From: Desulfuromonas sp. KJ2020
GTDB taxonomy: Bacteria; Desulfobacterota; Desulfuromonadia; Desulfuromonadales; SZUA-540
NCBI RefSeq assembly: GCF_024197615.1
Contig: NZ_JAKUKE010000003.1
Coordinates: 217,192 to 281,191 of the forward strand
Reading direction: 5' to 3'
Length of the DNA stretch: 64,000 nt
The notes under the pieces are model-generated. The model saw only the letters and a program-made list of their open reading frames with translations. It was not told the DNA's origin and made no database searches. Within the stretch, counting starts at the first letter, position 1. Every line of letters starts with the position of its first letter. This document shows positions 1 to 10,093 of this stretch, piece by piece. The translations under genes were made by a program, and so were the position numbers.

Positions 1-25
1 GCTCTCCCAGCTGAGCTATAGCCCC
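1..25 (-). tRNA. tRNA, 5' part only (probably tRNA-Ala), cut by window edge
   Basis: The reverse complement begins GGGGCTA (acceptor 5' strand), TA (positions 8-9), GCTC (D-stem), AGCTGGGA (D-loop) and GAGC (D-stem 3' side). These 25 bases are exactly the first 25 of a canonical tRNA, and the rest lies left of the window. The acceptor and D-arm match bacterial tRNA-Ala best as I recall it. The anticodon is not visible, so the identity is inferred; tRNA-Ile is the main alternative. Confidence 0.85.
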
Positions 26-40
26 TTGTTGACGGAGCAC

Positions 41-70
41 TTTATATCAAAACGGATCGATGACTGTCAA
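41..70 (-). promoter_or_regulatory. sigma70-type promoter of the tRNA gene
   Basis: On the minus strand TTGACA (65-70) is followed after 18 bases by TATAAA (41-46), about 16 bases upstream of the tRNA 5' end. Both hexamers are close to consensus and the position suits a short pre-tRNA leader. Confidence 0.7.
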
Positions 71-126
71 CAGGTTTTTTAAAGATATTTTCCATAGGTG
101 CATCTTCGCCTTGCGATTCGGTTCCC

Positions 127-1413
127 CTAGAGGGTCAGGCTGACCAGAGAAAAGATAGCGGCCCCTATCAAGAACGGATCACACTGGCGAATTTTGCCCA
201 GGCAAAGTTTGATAAGAACATAGGAAATAAGTCCGAAGGCCAGTCCCGTCGCGATGGAGTAGGTCAGTGGCATGAGGCTGAAGGTCAGAAATGCCGGAGC
301 CCCTTCCTCAAACTGATAAAAATCGACCTGTCCGATCCCGCGCATCATGAATATCCCCACCAAGATCAAGGCGGGTGCCGTAGCATAGGCGGGAACGGCC
401 GCGATGATCGGGGTAAAAAACAGGGCCAAAAGAAAAAGAAGGGCGGTGACAACGCTGGTGAGGCCGGTGCGCCCGCCATCGGAGACCCCGCTGGCCGACT
501 CAACATAGGTCGTGGTCGTGCTGGTTCCCAGCAGGGCGCCCCCAATGGTCGCCATGGCGTCCGCTGTGAGCATCTTTGGCAGTCCGGGGATATTGCCATC
601 CTTGTCCGCCATGCCGGCCTCGCGACAGACGGCCAGCATGGTTCCCAGGCTGTCAAAGAGGTCGACAAACATGAAAGAAAAAATGCTGGCCCACATGGAA
701 ATTTTGAGAGCGGCCAGTATGTCCAGTTGAAAGGCGAGGGGAGCAGGAGAGGGGGGGATGGCCATCAGGGCGCTGGGCAACGGGGATATTTTCAGCACCA
801 TGCCTATGCCGGCCGTGATGAGAATCGCTAGCAGGATGGAGCCACGAACGCGCCGGACTTCCAAAATAATCGCAAGCAGGAGGCCGATGAGTCCAAGAAC
901 GGCCATGGGTGTGAATGTGCCCAGTTGCACCAGGACGGCTTCGCTTTTGACAATCAGCCCGAGATTCTGCATGCCGATGAACGCAATAAACAGGCCGATG
1001 CCAACCGAGGTGGCCAGGCGTAGCGAAAGGGGAATGGCGTGAACGATACGCTCCCGTACACCCAGCCAGGTGAGAATAAGAAAAAAGACGCCGGAGAGAA
1101 AGACGACACCCAGAGCTGTTTGCCAGGGAACGCCTTGTCCCAGGACGAGGGCGTAGGTGAAAAAAGCGTTGAGGCCCATTCCGGGAGCCATCATAAGGGG
1201 GGCGTTGGCCCACAAAGCCACAAGGAGAGTGGCCAGTGCGGCGGCCAGGCAGGTTACGGTAGTCAGTGCTCCTTTGTCCATGCCAGCTTGAGCCAGCATG
1301 GAGGGGTGCACGAAAATGATATAGGCCCCGGTGAGAAAAGTAGTGACGCCGGCAGTGATTTCTGTGCGGACATTGGTGCCGTGCTGGTGCAACTGAAACA
1401 GCTTCTCGAGCAT
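127..1413 (-). CDS. NCS2-family purine permease (AzgA/PbuG-like)
   Basis: A 428-residue polytopic membrane protein for proton-coupled uptake of a purine base (adenine, guanine or hypoxanthine in the AzgA/PbuG branch). Visible signatures are APGMGLNAFF at about residues 76-85, FDSLGT at 253-258 and the TTTTYVESASGVSDGGRTGL stretch at about 299-318, typical of this branch rather than the xanthine/uracil branch. The reading frame stays open 23 codons further upstream, but the ATG at 1413 has a good GGAGG ribosome site and matches the usual family N-terminus. It lies downstream of purC on the same strand, separated by a terminator, so purine uptake and synthesis genes sit together but may be transcribed separately. 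The exact substrate cannot be read from the sequence. Confidence 0.9.
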   Translation of the reverse strand: MLEKLFQLHQHGTNVRTEITAGVTTFLTGAYIIFVHPSMLAQAGMDKGALTTVTCLAAALATLLVALWANAPLMMAPGMGLNAFFTYALVLGQGVPWQTALGVVFLSGVFFLILTWLGVRERIVHAIPLSLRLATSVGIGLFIAFIGMQNLGLIVKSEAVLVQLGTFTPMAVLGLIGLLLAIILEVRRVRGSILLAILITAGIGMVLKISPLPSALMAIPPSPAPLAFQLDILAALKISMWASIFSFMFVDLFDSLGTMLAVCREAGMADKDGNIPGLPKMLTADAMATIGGALLGTSTTTTYVESASGVSDGGRTGLTSVVTALLFLLALFFTPIIAAVPAYATAPALILVGIFMMRGIGQVDFYQFEEGAPAFLTFSLMPLTYSIATGLAFGLISYVLIKLCLGKIRQCDPFLIGAAIFSLVSLTL

Positions 1414-1480
1414 GGAGTGCCTCCGAAAAGAGTGATGTGGTCGGTTGAGGTTGGAGAAACGGCTATGAAAAGTGTTAAAC

Positions 1481-1509
1481 AAAAAAGCCGGAGGAAAACC
1501 CCGGCTTTT
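1481..1509 (-). terminator. Rho-independent terminator after purC
   Basis: Read on the minus strand, AAAAGCCGG pairs with CCGGCTTTT around a short loop, and the hairpin is followed by CTTTTTTG. It sits just past the purC stop codon. Confidence 0.8.
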
Positions 1510-1530
1510 GAGTAGCGTCAGTGTATCGCC

Positions 1531-2421
1531 TTACAGGGAAATACCGGTCAGTCGGGTGAGTGCTTCCATGTATTTTTCCCCGGTTTTGCGAACGATCTCT
1601 TCGGGCAGGCTGGGGGCTGGCGCCTTTTTGCCCCAGTCGAGGGTTTCCAGATAGTCCCTCAGAAACTGTTTGTCGAAGCTGGGTTGGGCGCCACCCGGCT
1701 GATACTGGTCCTTGGGCCAGAAGCGGGAGGAATCAGGCGAGAGCGCTTCATCAATCCAGATCAGTTCTCCCTCGTAGAGTCCAAATTCGAATTTGGTATC
1801 GGCGATGATGATGCCCTTGCCATCGGCAATGTTGCGAGCTTTTTCGTAAATGGCCAAGGTGGCCTTGCGGACCGCTTCGGCCATTTCAAGGCCGCAGAGC
1901 TCTACGACCTTGTCGAAGGCGATGTTTTCGTCATGTTCGCCAAGCTCAGCTTTGGTGGAGGGGGTAAAGATAGGGGTGGGCAGCTGTTGGCTTTCTACCA
2001 GTCCTGCCGGCAGGGGAATGCCGCAGATGCTTCCCTGCTTCTGGTATTCCTTCCAGCCTGACCCGGAAATGTAGCCGCGCACAATACACTCTACAGGCAG
2101 GGGCTTGGCCTTTTTGACCAGCATGCTGCGTCCTTCGAGCTGGTCACGATATTTGTGGGTTTCCGAAGGGAAATCCGCTACATCCGTGGAGATAACATGA
2201 TTGGGGATGATGTCCTGCATCTGGTCGAACCAGAATTTGGAAATCTGGGTTAGTACGAACCCCTTGTTGGGGATCCCTTCGTTCATGATTACGTCAAAGG
2301 CGGAGATGCGGTCGCTGGTGACAATTAAAAGATGTTCACCAAGGTCAAAGATATCACGGACCTTGCCGCGGTTGACCAAATTGAGATCAGGGCAGTTGGC
2401 TTGCATTAAGACCGGCGTCAT
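1531..2421 (-). CDS. purC: phosphoribosylaminoimidazole-succinocarboxamide (SAICAR) synthase
   Basis: Joins aspartate to CAIR with ATP in de novo purine synthesis, in the cytoplasm. The 296-residue protein belongs to the longer (about 300 aa) class, not the 237-residue E. coli class. The signature [20 protein letters not shown] lies near residues 108-127, and the N-terminal [11 protein letters not shown] and SDRISAFD stretches form the ATP site. The ATG at 2421 has a GAGGAG site. It starts 14 bases after the ppiD stop codon and is probably cotranscribed with ppiD. A terminator follows the gene. Confidence 0.97.
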   Translation of the reverse strand: MTPVLMQANCPDLNLVNRGKVRDIFDLGEHLLIVTSDRISAFDVIMNEGIPNKGFVLTQISKFWFDQMQDIIPNHVISTDVADFPSETHKYRDQLEGRSMLVKKAKPLPVECIVRGYISGSGWKEYQKQGSICGIPLPAGLVESQQLPTPIFTPSTKAELGEHDENIAFDKVVELCGLEMAEAVRKATLAIYEKARNIADGKGIIIADTKFEFGLYEGELIWIDEALSPDSSRFWPKDQYQPGGAQPSFDKQFLRDYLETLDWGKKAPAPSLPEEIVRKTGEKYMEALTRLTGISL

Positions 2422-2435
2422 GGCCTTACTCCTCT

Positions 2436-4373
2436 TTAATCTTTAAGGGCGCTAAGAATCGTGGGAGCGATGGTAATCTCCGATTGCTCCCGCAGGCTTT
2501 TAAGGGTTTCCACCAGTTTCTGCTCTTGTTTCCGCGCCAGCAGGGTTTCTCTGAGGGTGTCTCGTATGGCGGGAGTCAGGGTAGCCATATCGGCTTCCTG
2601 GCGGTTTTTCAGGGCGGCGACCAGGTATTGTCCGTTGGTGGTGTAGACTTCGGGCGCCGCCGGGTTCTCCTTGGAGAGAGAGAAGGCGACCTGCGCCAAT
2701 TCGTTGAGGTCGCCGATCCGGGGGACGAAGGACCCGTAGGACCGGGTGAAAGAGCCGGTCTCTTCGACGGGAAGTCCTTGCTGTGCCGCCTGGGATGACA
2801 ACGATTTGCCAGACTCGATGCCTTTCAGGACTTTCAGGGCAGCCTCTTGGGCCAATTCGCGACTTTTCTCCTGACGAAAGGCCATCTCAACCTGCCGTTG
2901 CACTTCGGTCAACTCCGGCAGGCGGGAGGGGCGCTTTTCCTTAACTCCATAGAGAATGATTTGGCCCGGGAGAACGACAGGGCGGGCGAGTTCTTTCGCT
3001 TCAAGGGTGAAGGCTACGCCCGAAATTTCAGGGACCATGCCGAGACCGTCAATGGCCTCCTGGCGAGAAAAGAAGCCGGTTTCATGCAACTCGAGGTCGT
3101 TGGCGGCCGCTGCTGCAGCCAGATCCCCACTCTTGCGGTTGATGTTGTAGGCATCCATAGCTGCTTCCATGGCCATCTGCTGGGATTTTTCCACTTTTAG
3201 ACCGGCTTTGATTTCCTCCAGAACATCGGCGAAAGGTTTGATGCCCGCCTCAATATAGCCCTCGCTGCGAATGATGTGAAAACCTTCGGAGGTTTGTACG
3301 ACCTCGCTGAGGTCGCCGGGTTTAAGGGCGAATGCTGCTTCGACGAATTCCCTGCCGGCCTGATCGCGGGTGATGTAGCCCATCGCTCCGCCATTGGCCG
3401 CGGTAGCGACGTCATCGGAATGTTTGCGGGCCAAGGAGGAGAAGTCCTTTCCGGCACGAATCTCGTCCAGTATTTTCTGGGCCAGTTGTCGTTTCTTTTC
3501 CAGTAATTCAGACGCGGTCCCCGCCGCCGCTTTGATCAGGATATGCGAAATTTTCGCCTGTTCGTTGATTTCAAAGAGGTCCAGGTGCCGCCGGTAGTAT
3601 TTTTCGAGATCTTCGTCAGAAAAGGTGACTTTGTCTGTGTACCGGCTGGGGTCAAACTGCAGATACTGCAGGGCGACCGTCTCGGGGAGGCGAAATTCTT
3701 CGCGGTTTTCGTTAAAGAAAGATTCCAGATCTTCAGAGTCGACCTTGACTTTGTGTTCAAATAGGGCTGGGGGAGATTTGGCAAAGACAAGATTGACTTT
3801 TTCGTTCTGATCCCTGTACTCCTGCTCGATGTCGTCATCGGAGACGCTGACGCCTTCCTGGATTTTTGCCTGAGCCTTGGCGATGAGCAATTGCTGTTTC
3901 TGCAGGGCTTCAAAATCTTCAGGCGAGAGGCGCTGATAGGACAGAACCTGCAGGTAGCGTTCTTTGTTGAAGACGCCATTGTCCTGAAAAGCGGGGATGG
4001 TGGCAATAGAGTCGACCAGTTCCTTTTGACTCACGCTGATTTTGAGCTTTTTAGCTTCCTGTAACAGGAGGGTCTCATCGATCAGGGACTCGACGACCTG
4101 CTTCCTGATGCCGAGCTGTTTCTCCAGGGCTGGCGTAAACTGATCGCGATAGATGTTCTGGTAAAGCTGATAGAGATCGTTGTAGGCGTTCTGGTATTCG
4201 TTGTAGCTGATGTCCGTGCCGTTGACCGAGATGGCGACTGCTGGGGTCTCGTCGCGGCCGTCGTCCCCTTTGCCCCAGACGAGGAAAATAGTTCCTACGA
4301 ACGTGGCAATAATGGCCCAGAAAACGAGTTTAACGATGGTGGATTTCTGTTTTTTGCGAATCAAATCAAGCAT
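2436..4373 (-). CDS. ppiD: membrane-anchored peptidyl-prolyl isomerase, PpiD/SurA_N type
   Basis: A 645-residue periplasmic folding factor held by one N-terminal membrane helix (about residues 14-34, after [11 protein letters not shown]). It has a SurA-like N-terminal chaperone region, a parvulin domain near residues 270-370 (ISHILIK through [11 protein letters not shown]), and a long helical C-terminal region with a degenerate second parvulin-like stretch. The family helps outer-membrane and secreted proteins fold at the exit of Sec. The ATG at 4373 has a GGAGAG site. It is the first gene of an apparent two-gene unit with purC and divergent from mreB. The assignment to PpiD rather than another SurA_N protein rests on the single N-terminal anchor and size. 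Confidence 0.88.
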   Translation of the reverse strand: MLDLIRKKQKSTIVKLVFWAIIATFVGTIFLVWGKGDDGRDETPAVAISVNGTDISYNEYQNAYNDLYQLYQNIYRDQFTPALEKQLGIRKQVVESLIDETLLLQEAKKLKISVSQKELVDSIATIPAFQDNGVFNKERYLQVLSYQRLSPEDFEALQKQQLLIAKAQAKIQEGVSVSDDDIEQEYRDQNEKVNLVFAKSPPALFEHKVKVDSEDLESFFNENREEFRLPETVALQYLQFDPSRYTDKVTFSDEDLEKYYRRHLDLFEINEQAKISHILIKAAAGTASELLEKKRQLAQKILDEIRAGKDFSSLARKHSDDVATAANGGAMGYITRDQAGREFVEAAFALKPGDLSEVVQTSEGFHIIRSEGYIEAGIKPFADVLEEIKAGLKVEKSQQMAMEAAMDAYNINRKSGDLAAAAAANDLELHETGFFSRQEAIDGLGMVPEISGVAFTLEAKELARPVVLPGQIILYGVKEKRPSRLPELTEVQRQVEMAFRQEKSRELAQEAALKVLKGIESGKSLSSQAAQQGLPVEETGSFTRSYGSFVPRIGDLNELAQVAFSLSKENPAAPEVYTTNGQYLVAALKNRQEADMATLTPAIRDTLRETLLARKQEQKLVETLKSLREQSEITIAPTILSALKD

Positions 4374-4423
4374 TGACGAACCTCTCCTTCAGGCGGTTTA
4401 ATGAGGTCTAAGGAACAGGGCGC

Positions 4424-4452
4424 ATGTTAGACAATCAGGGGTGGAAATGCAA
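4424..4452 (-). promoter_or_regulatory. candidate promoter of ppiD-purC
   Basis: On the minus strand TTGCAT (4447-4452) and TAACAT (4424-4429) are 17 bases apart, about 50 bases upstream of the ppiD start. Confidence 0.5.
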
Positions 4453-4473
4453 TAACTTTTTCGGTTTATTGGC

Positions 4474-4502
4474 TTGAAAAAACCTTGTGCTTTTGGTAGT
4501 GT
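4474..4502 (+). promoter_or_regulatory. candidate promoter of mreB
   Basis: TTGAAA (4474-4479), a 17-base spacer, then TAGTGT (4497-4502), about 64 bases before the mreB start. The leader contains a strong short hairpin, AGGGGAGG-GG-CCTCCCCT, just before 4539. Confidence 0.5.
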
Positions 4503-4520
4503 AAGCGGCATTTTAAGTAA

Positions 4521-5609
<1,089 letters not shown>

Positions 5610-5655
5610 GGCAGGGGTGAGCCCCTGTGGTGGTCTCGCCCGATTTCCCGTCGTC

Positions 5656-5685
5656 AAGGAGGGCTGCATGCCCTCCTTTTCTTTC
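5656..5685 (+). terminator. hairpin with T-rich tail between mreB and mreC
   Basis: AAGGAGGGC pairs perfectly with GCCCTCCTT around TGCAT, followed by TTCTTTCC. This could be a partial terminator that makes mreB more abundant than the downstream genes. A second smaller hairpin (CAGGGG/CCCCTG) lies just upstream at about 5615-5630. Confidence 0.55.
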
Positions 5686-5706
5686 CTGTCATAAGTCCGG
5701 ACTTCC

Positions 5707-6525
5707 ATGCTGGATCTGTTTAAAAAATACAGGACCCTTCTCCTCCTTTGCGCCTTTGTTCTTTCGGCGCTGCTCTTTTACTCAACTCATCTGCGCACCC
5801 AGGAGCGCACTACTCTGTTCGAAAAGATGGTTCTGGTTTTTACCGGACCTTTGCAGCAGGGCATGGATGGCTTGGTAACCACCGTTGCCGATACGTGGAG
5901 CCGTTATCTCTGGCTGGTGAGAACCGAGGAAGAAAATCGTGAGTTGCTGCAGGAGAACCGGCGTCTTAAAGCGGCTCTCGACCAGCTTGAGGAAGTTCGT
6001 CTGAGCAACGAACGGCTTCGCACCCTTCTGAATTTTCGCGAGGATATTCAGCTGCCAGCTCTTCCCGCCCGCGTCATCGGGGAGGATGCCTCCGGCTGGT
6101 TCCGTACGGTGGTCATCGACCGAGGCTCTGCCGACGGCGTCACCGAGGGGCTCGCTGTCGTGGTCCCCGAAGGCGCCGTTGGGAGGATTATCGCGGTCGC
6201 TCCCGGGTACGCCCGGGTGCTGCTTGTCACCGACCCCTCATCGGCCGTCGCCGCCCTCGTGCAGCGCAGCCGTACCCGCGGCGTCGCTCGTGGCCGGGGT
6301 GACAGCCTCTCCTTTGAGTATGCCCTGCGCGATCAGGATGTCGTCATCGGCGATCGCATCATCAGTTCCGGTATGGGCGGGTTATTCCCCAAGGGGATTG
6401 TCCTTGGCACGGTGACCCAGGTGGCTCGCGAAGGCTACCGCATGTTTCAGGAAGTGGAGATCGCCCCCTTCGTCGATTTCGACCAACTCGAAGAGGTGCT
6501 GATTCTGTTGAAGGAAGACGCATGA
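5707..6525 (+). CDS. mreC: rod-shape-determining protein MreC
   Basis: A 272-residue bitopic inner-membrane protein of the elongasome. One N-terminal membrane helix (about residues 9-25) is followed by a coiled coil (about 70-105, rich in E, L, R and N) and the periplasmic beta-barrel MreC domain (about 110-270, VIGEDASGWFRTVVIDRGS onward). It links MreB filaments to PBP2 and RodA. The ribosome site is weak at the chosen ATG. The stop codon overlaps the mreD start by 4 bases (ATGA), implying translational coupling. Confidence 0.95.
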   Translation: MLDLFKKYRTLLLLCAFVLSALLFYSTHLRTQERTTLFEKMVLVFTGPLQQGMDGLVTTVADTWSRYLWLVRTEEENRELLQENRRLKAALDQLEEVRLSNERLRTLLNFREDIQLPALPARVIGEDASGWFRTVVIDRGSADGVTEGLAVVVPEGAVGRIIAVAPGYARVLLVTDPSSAVAALVQRSRTRGVARGRGDSLSFEYALRDQDVVIGDRIISSGMGGLFPKGIVLGTVTQVAREGYRMFQEVEIAPFVDFDQLEEVLILLKEDA

Positions 6526-7046
6526 GCCGCGCCGTTTACGTTTATTTTTTGATCGGCTACCTCTTTATCCTATTACAGACCTCGTTGTTGCCTGTTCTCC
6601 TTCCTTTTAACCTGGAGCCCGACCTGCTCCTGATCCTGGTCGTCTATGTCGGCCTGCTGGAAAACTATATTCGCGGCAGTCTGCTGACTTTTACTCTGGG
6701 ATGCCTCTTTGATGTCTTTGCCGGACATTATCTGGGCCTGCACGGTTTTGTTCTGCTGGTTATCTTCCTTCTTGTCCGCGGAACGGTCGATCGCTTCAAT
6801 ACCGAAAACTCTCTACTCCTTTTGCTCATGGTCTTCGCCGGCACCTTTATCGAAGGGGGCCTGCTGGTCTTTTCCCTGAAGTTTTTCGCTCACGCCGGGC
6901 CTGTCGGCAGTCTGATCCTGTGGCGCCTGCTGCCCCAGGCTATCCTCAATTTTGTCGCTACCTGGCTGCTGCTCAGTGGCGTGTTGTGGATTCAAAAACG
7001 CTTTTTTCCCCGTGAGAGCATCCCCGGGCTACAGAAGCTGAGATAG
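6522..7046 (+). CDS. mreD: rod-shape-determining protein MreD
   Basis: A 174-residue, very hydrophobic inner-membrane protein with about five to six predicted helices. MreD is part of the elongasome with MreC, PBP2 and RodA. Identification rests on size, hydrophobicity, the SSLLPVLLPFNLEPDLLLIL-type N-terminus (MreD proteins usually show a P-D-L motif here) and the fixed position between mreC and mrdA. Start overlaps mreC by 4 bases, and 5 bases separate its stop from mrdA. Confidence 0.92.
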   Translation: MSRAVYVYFLIGYLFILLQTSLLPVLLPFNLEPDLLLILVVYVGLLENYIRGSLLTFTLGCLFDVFAGHYLGLHGFVLLVIFLLVRGTVDRFNTENSLLLLLMVFAGTFIEGGLLVFSLKFFAHAGPVGSLILWRLLPQAILNFVATWLLLSGVLWIQKRFFPRESIPGLQKLR

Positions 7047-7051
7047 TTGCT

Positions 7052-8917
7052 ATGGGGCTCAATGCCGGTTGGTCGGAAACTCCCGGCCTGAAAAAACGTT
7101 TCGTGATCATTTCTCTCGCGGCAGCCGCTGTATTTCTGCTGCTGCTGATGCGCCTGTGGTATCTGCAGGTGATCAGTGCCGATTCCTATCTCGAACTTTC
7201 GGAAAAAAACCGTTTACGTTATATCCCGGTCGAAGCGCCGCGGGGCGCCATCTATGATCGTGACGGTCTCCTTTTGGTTGATAACCGACCGGCTTTCGGA
7301 GTCGCTGTACTGCGCCAGGATGTAGAAGATGTTGATCTTCTGCTGGAAACCCTCGCTGTTTACCTGGGTGAAGATGTGGCCACGCTTCGCGAACGCTATC
7401 AGCAGGGCAGACGCCTGCCTGCCTACCGGCCCTTGCCTTTAGCGGAAGACATTGGGCGGGACCGCATGGAAGTCATTCAGGAAAATGCTTCTGATCTTCC
7501 TGGTCTGCTCACCGTCGTTCGCCCTAATCGTACCTATCCTTACCAGGAAATCGGCGCTCATCTGTTCGGCTATCTGGGGGAAATCACCGAACAGCAATTA
7601 CGCAGCAAGGACTTTGCCGGATACCGGTCCGGTGAATTTGTCGGTAAAAGTGGGATTGAAAAACGTCTGGAAGGCTCTTTGCGCGGCCATGAGGGGCAGC
7701 AACGACTTGAGGTCGACGTCCGAGGCCAGCTTCTTCGCAGTCTTCAGACCCGGGATCCCTTTCCGGGAAACCGGGTCTATCTGACGATCAAGCGGGATCT
7801 GCAATTGGCCGCCGAAGCGGCTTTTGAAGATCATGCCGGTGCGGCCGTTATGCTGGATGTTCATTCCGGTGAGGTTTTGGCTCTGGTCAGTCGCCCCTCC
7901 TTCAACCCGGAGGCTTTCGCCCAGGGCATAAGCTCCGAAGAGTGGATCGCCCTTCTCAAGGATCCCCGCCATCCGCTTCAGAACAAGGCAATAACCGGAC
8001 AGTATCCCCCCGGTTCGACCTTCAAGATTGTGTCCGCCCTGGCGGCTCTGAAGTCGGGGCTGATCACCGCGTCGACCTCGGTTGACTGCACCGGAAAACT
8101 CGAGGTAGGCGACAGGGAATTCCGCTGCTGGAAGAGGAGAGGGCACGGTAAAACGAACCTTAAAAAGGCACTGAAGGAAAGCTGTGATGTCTGGTTTTAC
8201 CAGGTCGCGCAGGACCTCGGTATCGATCGGCTTTCCGAGACGGCCATGGATCTGGGGCTGGGTAGTCCTCTTGGCATTGACCTCGAAGGGGAGAAGGCCG
8301 GCCTGATACCGACAAGGGATTGGAAGCGCCGGCGATTCGGCGCTCCCTGGTATGACGGTGAAACCGTCATCGCCTCCATCGGACAGGGCTATGTTTTGAC
8401 AACGCCCCTGCAGCTCGCGGTCATGACGGCGACCATGGCCAATGGCGGTACCGTGTATCGCCCGCAGGTGGTCAAGAAGGTTGTCGATCTTGTCGGCAAT
8501 GTGCTGGAGGACCATTCTCCCGAAATTCTCAAATCGACCCCTTTTTCCCAAAAAGACCTGATGGCGGTGCACACCGGGCTGGTGGCGGCGGTGAACGAAC
8601 CGGGAGGCACGGCCTGGTCTCGCAGGCTTGAAGGGGTGAAGGTGGCCGGGAAGACGGGAACCGCTCAGGTTGTCCGTCTCAAAGACGATGATGACAGGGA
8701 GGAGGATGAAGAGCGGATTCCGTACCGTTTTCGGGACCACGCCCTTTTTGTGGCCTATGCGCCGGCCGAGGCGCCTGAAATTGCCGTTGCCGTCGTCGTT
8801 GAACATGGCCGGCATGGCAGCACCGTTGCCGCTCCTATCGCCATGGAAATGATTGCCAGCTATTTCGGGGTTGAAGTTGGTCCCCAGCCCGAAAATGTAC
8901 CCTATGCGGGAGACTGA
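7052..8917 (+). CDS. mrdA: penicillin-binding protein 2, peptidoglycan DD-transpeptidase
   Basis: A 621-residue transpeptidase that cross-links lateral-wall peptidoglycan as the partner of RodA. It has a single N-terminal membrane helix (about residues 17-34), a PBP dimerisation domain (about 60-230, with the EAPRGAIYDRDG motif) and a transpeptidase domain (about 255-600). The catalytic SxxK is STFK with Ser322, the second motif is SCD in KESCDVWF, and KTG lies at 534-536 (AGKTGTAQV). All active-site motifs are present. The extended acidic stretch DDDDREEDEE after KTG is unusual but lies in a variable loop. It starts 5 bases after mreD and is followed 5 bases later by rodA. Confidence 0.96.
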   Translation: MGLNAGWSETPGLKKRFVIISLAAAAVFLLLLMRLWYLQVISADSYLELSEKNRLRYIPVEAPRGAIYDRDGLLLVDNRPAFGVAVLRQDVEDVDLLLETLAVYLGEDVATLRERYQQGRRLPAYRPLPLAEDIGRDRMEVIQENASDLPGLLTVVRPNRTYPYQEIGAHLFGYLGEITEQQLRSKDFAGYRSGEFVGKSGIEKRLEGSLRGHEGQQRLEVDVRGQLLRSLQTRDPFPGNRVYLTIKRDLQLAAEAAFEDHAGAAVMLDVHSGEVLALVSRPSFNPEAFAQGISSEEWIALLKDPRHPLQNKAITGQYPPGSTFKIVSALAALKSGLITASTSVDCTGKLEVGDREFRCWKRRGHGKTNLKKALKESCDVWFYQVAQDLGIDRLSETAMDLGLGSPLGIDLEGEKAGLIPTRDWKRRRFGAPWYDGETVIASIGQGYVLTTPLQLAVMTATMANGGTVYRPQVVKKVVDLVGNVLEDHSPEILKSTPFSQKDLMAVHTGLVAAVNEPGGTAWSRRLEGVKVAGKTGTAQVVRLKDDDDREEDEERIPYRFRDHALFVAYAPAEAPEIAVAVVVEHGRHGSTVAAPIAMEMIASYFGVEVGPQPENVPYAGD

Positions 8918-8922
8918 ATACT

Positions 8923-10020
8923 ATGTTTGACCGCCGTCTGCTGACGCACTTCGACTGGTTTTTTCTGGCCCTGGTCTGCCTGGTGGCCGCCATTGGCATG
9001 ATAAACCTGTACAGCGCCACCGCCTCCTGGTCCCCTGGGGGAACGCCCGTCTACATCAAGCAGATGTACTGGTTTTCTTTGGGGATTGTCATCGCTCTGA
9101 CCGTTTGTATCTTCGATTATCGTCACCTCGAATATATGGGTTTTTTTTTCTATGGGGCCAATGTCCTGTTGCTGATCGGTGTCCTTTTGTTCGGCAAAAC
9201 CTCCATGGGGGCCACACGCTGGCTCGACCTCGGGCTTTTCAATCTGCAGCCGAGCGAGGTCATGAAAATCGTCATCATCATCACCCTCGCCTGCCACTTC
9301 AGCCGCAAAGGGCATGCGTTTGGCCATAACTTCAGAGAATTGCTCCCGCCTTTTTCCCTGCTGGCGCTACCGGTTTTGCTGATCATGAAGCAGCCCGACC
9401 TCGGCACGTCGATGATGGTCGTTTTTATTGGCCTGACCGTTGCCCTCTTTGCCGGTATACAGCGGCTCACTTTTATCGGGTTGACCGTGCTGGGATTTTT
9501 GGGAGCCTTTGGGGGGTGGTTTTTGCTGCATGACTATCAACGGGAGCGGGTCTATACTTTTCTCAATCCCGAACGAGATCCCCTGGGCTCCGGCTATCAC
9601 ATTATCCAGTCCAAGATCGCTGTGGGCAGTGGCGGGTTCTGGGGTAAAGGTTTTATGAAGGGGACACAGTCCCAACTCGCCTTTCTACCGGAACGGCACA
9701 CGGACTTCGCTTTTTCCGTCTTTGCCGAAGAATGGGGCTTTGTCGGCAGCCTGGGCCTGTTGGCGTTCTATCTGCTCATAATTATCTGGGGACTCTATAT
9801 CGCCCGGCGTGCCGCCGATAAGTTCGGCATGTTTTTGGCCTTGGGCGTGGTGGCCATGCTGTTCTGGCATATGGTGGTGAATCTGGGGATGGTCATCGGC
9901 CTGCTCCCCGTCGTCGGCGTCCCGCTGCCCCTTTTTTCCTACGGGGGCACCAGTATGGTGACAACCATGATCGGGACCGGGCTGCTGCTCAACGTCAGCA
10001 TGAGGCGCTTCAAGTTCTGA
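8923..10020 (+). CDS. rodA: SEDS-family peptidoglycan polymerase RodA
   Basis: A 365-residue polytopic protein with about ten membrane helices. It polymerises lipid II into glycan strands during elongation, together with PBP2. SEDS signatures are visible: LGLFNLQPSEVMKI near residue 105, PDLGTSMMV near 158, the loop with ERHTDFAFSVFAEEWGF near 255-271, and the C-terminal PVVGVPLPLFSYGGTSM. The preceding gene is mrdA, so the polymerase and transpeptidase are made as a pair. A GGAG lies just before the ATG. Confidence 0.96.
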   Translation: MFDRRLLTHFDWFFLALVCLVAAIGMINLYSATASWSPGGTPVYIKQMYWFSLGIVIALTVCIFDYRHLEYMGFFFYGANVLLLIGVLLFGKTSMGATRWLDLGLFNLQPSEVMKIVIIITLACHFSRKGHAFGHNFRELLPPFSLLALPVLLIMKQPDLGTSMMVVFIGLTVALFAGIQRLTFIGLTVLGFLGAFGGWFLLHDYQRERVYTFLNPERDPLGSGYHIIQSKIAVGSGGFWGKGFMKGTQSQLAFLPERHTDFAFSVFAEEWGFVGSLGLLAFYLLIIIWGLYIARRAADKFGMFLALGVVAMLFWHMVVNLGMVIGLLPVVGVPLPLFSYGGTSMVTTMIGTGLLLNVSMRRFKF

Positions 10021-10093
10021 GGGCCTGCCAGCGCCGTTGTTTTTCGCGTCTGCTATACTTCCTGCAGGGGATGAAAACTTCAGGGAGGGATTC

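Noticed and set aside
1414-1530. Possible purine riboswitch before the NCS2 permease
   Set aside because: The leader is only about 70 bases after the purC terminator and shows none of the conserved loop sequences of purine aptamers.
10037-10093. N-terminal extension of amrS from a TTG codon
   Set aside because: No ribosome site; the ATG at 10094 has GGGAGG and gives the expected N-terminus.
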